DNA of 64,000 nt from contig QEYB01001162.1 in the NCBI GenBank assembly GCA_017562135.1, positions 62,001 to 126,000 on the forward strand. Reading direction: 5' to 3'. The DNA comes from Dipylidium caninum. Taxonomy: Eukaryota; Platyhelminthes; Cestoda; Cyclophyllidea; Dipylidiidae. Of this stretch, positions 59,701-64,000 are shown piece by piece. Under the pieces are notes generated by a model, which ran no database searches, had not been told where the DNA came from, and worked only from the letters and a program-made list of their open reading frames with translations. The position numbers were made by a program, and so were the translations under genes. Every line of letters begins with the position of its first letter. Positions within the stretch are counted from its first letter, which is position 1.

Positions 59701-62700
59701 GTCAGGGCAGGTGCCACTGGTCGCTGGCCAACGTCTACGCGGCCTTGGGCGACTACCAGCGGGCCCTACGAAGCTCCTTGCGGCACAAAAAGATCTCAAA
59801 GGAGGTACGATCCGGTCCTTCGATACTCCTGCTGGTGTATTTTGAGGAAATAACTCATGGATATTCGACTGAGTATGCACTTTCAGGGAAAAGTTTAGTT
59901 TAAAGAGAGCATTTTACACTTGTCAGGGCAAGAGGATGGAGTGAAGGTTAAATGAAAAGCCGAGTATCCTCCTCTTTCCGCATTAGCCGCCGCCCAATTC
60001 CATTGTGAATTTTTTTCTAAGCTCAGACATCGGGCCTAGATGTTTTTCCTGGTGTGGGATAATCTCTCCTTCACCCGCTCTCTGCCTTGCTAAGTTATTA
60101 GTGCCGCGAGAGCCCCACTCTGTGACCAAGGCAATGTCTCGGGCGGGTTGTCGAAAGTCCCTCCTCCTCCGGGTAGAAAGGGTCGAGACGTGAATTCGTA
60201 GACTAGTTTTGAATGTTGCGGTGAGGTGGTGGGAAACCATGTCTAAGTGTTGATCACCACCCGCGTGCTGTACGAATGAGTCGCCGTAAGGTCACAGTTT
60301 ATTGTCTTGTTTGGCCTTTCACGGATGGAAGCGCGTCATCCCTGGCCCTCGTCGACCCGTTGATCGGTGTCCGGGATAGCCCGACGCACGATATGTGGTG
60401 TTGGCCGCCCCTTCACTGTCCCCTGTTCCATTGTTTTACTGGGACGAAGTTTGTCGTTTGCATGCAACGCCCCTTTCGACGGTAGACAACGGCTTATTTC
60501 GCGAAACGCCATGACCTTCTTTTTCGCCCATATCTTAGTCGAGGAGAAGGTTCAGGGCTATTCGGGCAGATCTATCGCCGAAGTTCTAACGGCGAGATGT
60601 GACCAAATGAGAGGGAGAATATTCAACAAAATTTCCCGGCCTCTCCTATGCTTCCTCCTCTTGAATCCTTAGCTCAATGACGAGATTGGTCTGCTGGCTG
60701 CTGACCTCATGATCGTTGAATTACATCGAATTCTTGATGCCAGCCAACCCAACTCCCATTTGCGTGAAATTCCGGCTTCATCCGACTCCCTCACCGCCGC
60801 CGCTGCTTCGCCTCACCTCCAAGCAGCCGCGGAAGCGCGTGCCCTGGAACAAGTCCTTCTCTTTGACGCGGACAGCTGTGGACAGGGCCATGTTCTCACT
60901 GTCTCCCCATCCGCCGCTGTTGCTGTTCCTTCCACAGACCCCGCTGTCCCGCTATCACAGCCGACAGGCCCGGAGGTGACGGAAGTGGAAGAACTCAGTG
61001 AACGCGAACTCGACGCGGAACTGTCAATCGCGACTAGTGCGGCTCTGGCGGTGCGACGGAGACATGGTAGTGGTGGTAGCGGCGGAAGCGATGATGGCGG
61101 AGGAGGCGATGGCGATTTGTTGTCCTTAAGTGAGGAGGAAGAGGGAGAAGACTTTGTCGTCGTGGTCTCACCCAGCGAGGCAGAAAGCGGCAGTGAACCA
61201 CATCGATCTGTCAGCCCACGTGAGTGTTGCTACTTTATATTTGTTAGTAGCTCCTTTATGCCAACTGTTAAAGTCTTTTCATGATGCTCGGATTTTCAAT
61301 GAAGCCTACAATTTAAGCTTGAGCCGTCATAATCGTATTTGATAAGGTCCCAATTGTATTACGATTGCTGAGGCTGCTCTTCACATTTCACGATTACGTC
61401 TTTGAAGTTTCAAACTTGAAAACTAGCATTTCTACTGGGCTCCGCTTAGAGAGATTTATAAAATCATTTTTCAGGGCTTAGTAACGAGCTGATTTCTCCT
61501 ACTCGGTTGAGGTCATTGTTTGCTCCTTTTTCGTGGTGGCGACCACTCGAGGATTTTGTGAATTTACAATTGCTTTCATTAAAACTGACGAAAAACGACC
61601 TGGCAGTAATCGCCTCCCCTCAGCGTGCTTTCTTTTTCCATCTAGCTGTCGGAGAAGTTCTGTACCAAGCGACGAACCAGACAAATCACGCAGCTGCTAT
61701 TTGACTTGCTTTTCAAATCCCAAGCTCTGCGTATGAACGACCAGCGCTGTGACCTAAACTCTGCCGTCGGTGGTAATGTGGGTAACAGAAACAACAATAG
61801 CGGTGGCAACAACGATGATGGAAACAATGTGTTGGCAGCGTCAGGCGACTCGCTGAACGGCGAAAACGACTCTTTTTTGGACCTTCTCATCAACTTGCAG
61901 GTAAACCAGTTCCTCTAATTATACAATCTCTTCTTACGAACTTATTAATTTAGCATCGATAGATTCTAGGGCTTTTTTTGACCATTCCTGGCCACTTCTC
62001 TCCTCCCCCCAAGCCCCATATTCCGTGCACTTTTTCTGCCACTGTTTTAGACGCATCTCTAAATGGCGACACTGAGGCACGAAATCTGGGCAGAAGTGTA
62101 ACTGCTTTCTTTCATCCATGTAGAAACGCTCTTCTACTTGTCAAGAAAGTGTGTCTGCAGCTGAAAATTATCCTAACTCCATTTATTTTAGGGAAATGAA
62201 GGTTGTAACATGTGAATTAGTAGACGGCCAAAACGTGGTGAGGGCAAACGATGTTCCCACGTCGTCTGGCGTCATCTTTTTCACTCAAAATGTCCGCAAC
62301 TCTGTCCCCATGCTAATTTATACCATCCTCATGGCAACGACCTGCCCTCGCAGACTTTTGAGCTTAGCATATATAATTAGGCGGGAGAAGTACCCCAGTT
62401 GCTATCGTTGCCTCTCTCTCTCTCTCTCTCTCTCCCCTCCTTCCCCTTACAGCGGTGTGGCGCATGCGCCACTTACTTTCTTTCGCACTCCTCTGCTGGA
62501 GGCGTTGAGGGACTGTCGAGCATTGGATGAATGCTGACAGACCAAATTTGCGTTGAAATGCACCAGGCGGTGTTTCGGCACGAGTTAGTGGAGATTTTGT
62601 CGTTCAACTGGTCGCCCACATGACAGATTCTCTTGTCAAGCTGATTTCGGGAATACTCCTTAGCCCCGTCCTTCCCAAGTCAGCTTTTCGTCGAGATCCT

Positions 62701-63483
62701 CTCTGTGTCCCCTTAGCGTCGGACATCGCATTCCATCAAGGTCAGAGCTGAATAAGGAAGTCTAAAGTCTGCTTCCCAGTCTCCGACGAGGACGTCCTCG
62801 TTTCCGTCTCGTCGTAGAGGAGGAGAGGCTGGGGCAGAGGCCTCAGCCCCGGTTTGAGTTGCCGGGAGTTGCTTCTCCAGCCCACTGCTAGGCTGACGAG
62901 TCCCGCGGGGACACGGAGAGGGCGAGAGAGTGAGGTGTTCCTCCTCCAAAGCCACAACTTATGCCACCTTGTTTAGTTCTGTAGGGGCCACGCCCATAGA
63001 ACATTTCACTCATGTTTCCTGTTGCCTAGAATGGTGTGAGTAGCTCTAAACGCTACTGCCAGGCGTTGAGACGATGCAACTCTGTCAACCGAAGTATATT
63101 TACGAATTAGGGCACATTTTTTGCGTGGAGAGGAAAGGTGGGAATAAGAAGCCTCTTCTTTGTAACAGGGAGCACGCATGAACGACCAGAGAGCCGACTT
63201 CCCAGGCCTCATTCGGACCAACTCAATGGCGAATCCGCCCCGCTCCGGCACCACCTCGGCCGCGGCTACAGCCGGCGCTACCGAGGCGGCGGGGCAGCGT
63301 AATTCTTCCTCTTCTTCCTCGGCGGCAGCGATGACTGCCAACGGTGGCTCGAGTGCCAGCGCCGTTCTGGCGGTTCGAATGCGCAGTGCCAGCGACGGAC
63401 TGGCGGAGGAGGAGCAGGTGCCCTCCATTGCCGAAGAACTGGCGCCCGGTGACGACTTCTTTGACATGATCCTTCGTCTTCAG
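44435..63483 (+). CDS. GPSM2: GPSM2/LGN/Pins-type TPR and GoLoco protein, 3' end beyond window
   Basis: Nine coding exons: 44445-44701, 52228-52363, 53886-54031, 59030-59153, 59326-59441, 59540-59804, 60673-about 61219, 61646-61900 and 63169-63483. An N-terminal TPR array (SCLELALEAERVCK, AIYSQLGNAYFYEHD, RALYNLGNAYHAKG, RAYGNLGNTHYLLGN, RRAYSNLGNAYIFLA and so on) is followed by a Ser/acidic linker and GoLoco motifs (LLFDLLFKSQ..RMNDQR; SFLDLLINLQ/GARMNDQR; DDFFDMILRLQ/...). In animals this family binds Galpha-i-GDP through GoLoco motifs and mInsc/NuMA through the TPRs, to orient spindles and set cell polarity. All junctions through exon 6 are phase-perfect. The exon 7/8 junction is not resolved. 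The third GoLoco continues past the window, so the C-terminus is missing here. Confidence 0.93.
45923..47457 (+). repeat. IR2 left arm
   Basis: This 1.5 kb segment recurs in reverse complement at 55508-57088. Anchors: GCTCAGGCTCTTTGTTTTCC (45931) with 57070; CTTGACTGCTGCACxGGCGG and the GGTGTCGGACGCGCCCATTG block with 56740; the GAGGC run (46803) with CCTCG (56173); and GACGCAGTATTT (47446) with 55508. No long conserved open frame is present. No terminal inverted repeats or target-site duplication were seen at its ends. Confidence 0.9.
46803..46837. repeat. (GAGGC)n microsatellite in the IR2 left arm
   Basis: About six copies of a pentanucleotide. A similar complementary array (CCTCG)n lies at 56173-56206 in the right arm, so the repeat predates the duplication. 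Confidence 0.9.
52228..52363 (+). CDS. GPSM2: GPSM2 exon 2
   Basis: Acceptor CTTCCTTCCGTCTAG and donor GTAGGT. Encodes GDPHGEAKACANLSTCFKMI and AKRQLEICRRFNDK, the second TPR unit. Phase 2 in, phase 0 out. Bracketed, with exon 3, by the IR2 arms. Confidence 0.93.
53886..54031 (+). CDS. GPSM2: GPSM2 exon 3
   Basis: Acceptor TTCCCTCTAG and donor GTAAGT. Encodes ARALYNLGNAYHAKG and the family-specific insertion (FSGADHLGEF) between TPR helices, ending ALVCF. Phase 0 in, phase 2 out. Confidence 0.93.
54032..59029 (+). other. GPSM2 intron 3, contains the IR2 right arm
   Basis: A 5.0 kb intron. Besides the IR2 right arm it holds pyrimidine-rich sequence at 54250-54560, and GC-richer stretches with short unassigned frames at 57900-58600. 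No extra exon is needed by the reading frame. Confidence 0.7.
55508..57088 (-). repeat. IR2 right arm
   Basis: Reverse-complement counterpart of 45923-47457. It has an extra stretch of about 45 bp at about 56108-56155 (GGTGGTGGTGCTGTGGCGCT type) absent from the left arm, and other small indels. The loop between the arms is about 8.05 kb and contains GPSM2 exons 2 and 3. Confidence 0.9.
59030..59153 (+). CDS. GPSM2: GPSM2 exon 4
   Basis: Acceptor CTTCCAG and donor GTACGC. Encodes ENLALVCELGDRPAEGRAY and GNLGNTHYLLGNFREAVDF, a near-canonical TPR. Phase 2 in, phase 0 out. Confidence 0.95.
59326..59441 (+). CDS. GPSM2: GPSM2 exon 5
   Basis: Acceptor CTTCCTTTCAG and donor GTGCGC. Encodes RLQIAKEFGDLRAQRRAYSN and LGNAYIFLADFGAAARSY, a TPR. 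Phase 0 in, phase 2 out. Confidence 0.95.
59540..59804 (+). CDS. GPSM2: GPSM2 exon 6
   Basis: Acceptor CCTCCTCTTCAG and donor GTACGA. Encodes HALGIARQLGDETLQAQACF through KKISKE, covering two TPRs (FSLGHSCTLLRDY; WSLANVYAALGDYQ). Phase 2 in, phase 0 out. Confidence 0.95.
60673..61219 (+). CDS. GPSM2: GPSM2 exon 7, TPR end and acidic linker
   Basis: Acceptor CTTGAATCCTTAG. Begins LNDEIGLLAADLMIVELHRI, the last TPR helices, then an Ala/Ser/Glu/Gly-rich linker ending SGSEPHRSVSP. The strongest donor (GTGAGT after 61219) leaves phase 1, but exon 8 starts in phase 0. An in-phase alternative donor (GTGACG after 60975) would drop the acidic tail, and a small exon in 61220-61645 is another possibility. 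Confidence 0.8.
61646..61900 (+). CDS. GPSM2: GPSM2 exon 8, GoLoco 1 and first half of GoLoco 2
   Basis: Donor GTAAAC; phase 0 out. Encodes GoLoco 1 (LLFDLLFKSQALRMNDQRC, with the Gln-Arg pair that contacts Galpha), an Asn/Gly-rich spacer, and SFLDLLINLQ, the helix of GoLoco 2. The acceptor is taken at TCTAG (61645); alternatives a few codons downstream keep the same phase, so the exact start is uncertain. Confidence 0.87.
63169..63483 (+). CDS. GPSM2: GPSM2 exon 9, rest of GoLoco 2 and start of GoLoco 3
   Basis: Acceptor CTTTGTAACAG and donor GTGGGC. Begins GARMNDQRADFPGL, completing GoLoco 2, then a Ser/Ala-rich linker, and ends GDDFFDMILRLQ, the helix of GoLoco 3. Phase 0 on both sides. 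The arginine-finger half of GoLoco 3 must lie in the next exon, beyond the window. Confidence 0.92.
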
Positions 63484-64000
63484 GTGGGCTCCTTCTCCTC
63501 TCCTCCACTCCTCTTGATGTAGTTAGGGTGTGTGAAACCTCCGTTCGCCATTTAAGTGGGCAAATTCAAAGGCACAACTTTTTGTGAAACTTATTTCCCC
63601 TTTCCCCCACCCCAAGATTTCCTCCGTTTCCCCATCGGAGGTATTCATCTTCTGGGTCGGCTTCGAGGAGGCACTCCGTGATGGGGAAGCTGGGCTTTGG
63701 TTTTAACCACCCTTAAAAGAAGATCGCACTCGCGATGCGTTTCTCCCCTCCCGTCCGCGGATGTTGCCTCCACCCCTGCCTCGGCTACAGGCTTCCTCTT
63801 TCTCTCTCCTTCCCGTTTCTCCTCCCCATTTGGCATCCTCCCACGCCCCGTCATCACATTACGCTTTTCCCACCGGTTTTTGTTCATTTTTATCCTTCCC
63901 TCAACGCCTTGGCAGCCACACTATCTTAGCGCTTGTGCCATCTCATGTTAAAATTCTTGTCTCCATCGTTCACCAGCCCTCTTGCTGGCCGGTTGGCGGC
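63484..64000 (+). other. GPSM2 intron 9, start only
   Basis: Pyrimidine-rich non-coding sequence to the end of the window. No exon beginning with the expected Arg/Asp-Gln-Arg half of GoLoco 3 is visible. Confidence 0.7.

Noticed and set aside
1..64000. CRISPR arrays, tRNA or rRNA genes
   Set aside because: The tandem arrays are simple microsatellites without spaced repeats. No tRNA A/B-box pairs or rRNA-like blocks were noticed by eye.

Overview
This is a eukaryotic, animal-type window: its genes are split into small exons with clean GT/AG junctions and kilobase introns, and there is no sign of operons, ribosome binding sites or other bacterial features. The protein families (a glypican, a GPSM2/Pins-type TPR-GoLoco protein and a SAT-like GNAT acetyltransferase) point to a bilaterian. 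Divergent proteins set in long GC-rich, microsatellite-loaded non-coding DNA would fit a parasitic flatworm such as a cestode, but that placement is an inference and was not tested by a search.

Layout. (1) At 693-1931 (+) there is an intronless GNAT-domain gene. (2) From about 4.1 to 31.2 kb lies a giant, diverged inverted repeat (IR1): left arm 4096-14003, right arm 22546-31185, with an 8.5 kb unique spacer. I found no convincing gene in the arms; they carry many expanded microsatellites. (3) From 31.9 to 41.0 kb on the minus strand I reconstruct ten phase-compatible exons of a glypican, from signal peptide to the CWNG motif. The C-terminal (heparan-sulphate and GPI) exons were not found; IR1 begins about 0.7 kb past the last recognised exon. 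(4) From 38.7 to 44.4 kb the DNA is markedly AT-rich. It holds the glypican 5' exons and a roughly 3.5 kb divergent intergenic region. (5) From 44.4 kb to the window end on the plus strand lies a GPSM2/LGN/Pins gene: six TPR exons, a TPR-end/linker exon and two GoLoco exons. The third GoLoco motif is cut by an intron and continues beyond the window.

A second inverted repeat (IR2, arms 45923-47457 and 55508-57088, about 1.55 kb each) lies in introns 1 and 3 of the GPSM2 gene. It exactly brackets exons 2 and 3. Those exons total 282 nt, a multiple of three with no in-frame stop, so the layout predicts an in-frame circular RNA or in-frame exon-pair skipping.

Biologically, glypicans are cell-surface heparan-sulphate proteoglycans that tune Wnt/Hh/BMP signalling, and GPSM2/Pins proteins link Galpha-i to spindle orientation and polarity. 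The two genes sit head to head. No functional coupling beyond possible shared regulation can be read from the sequence.
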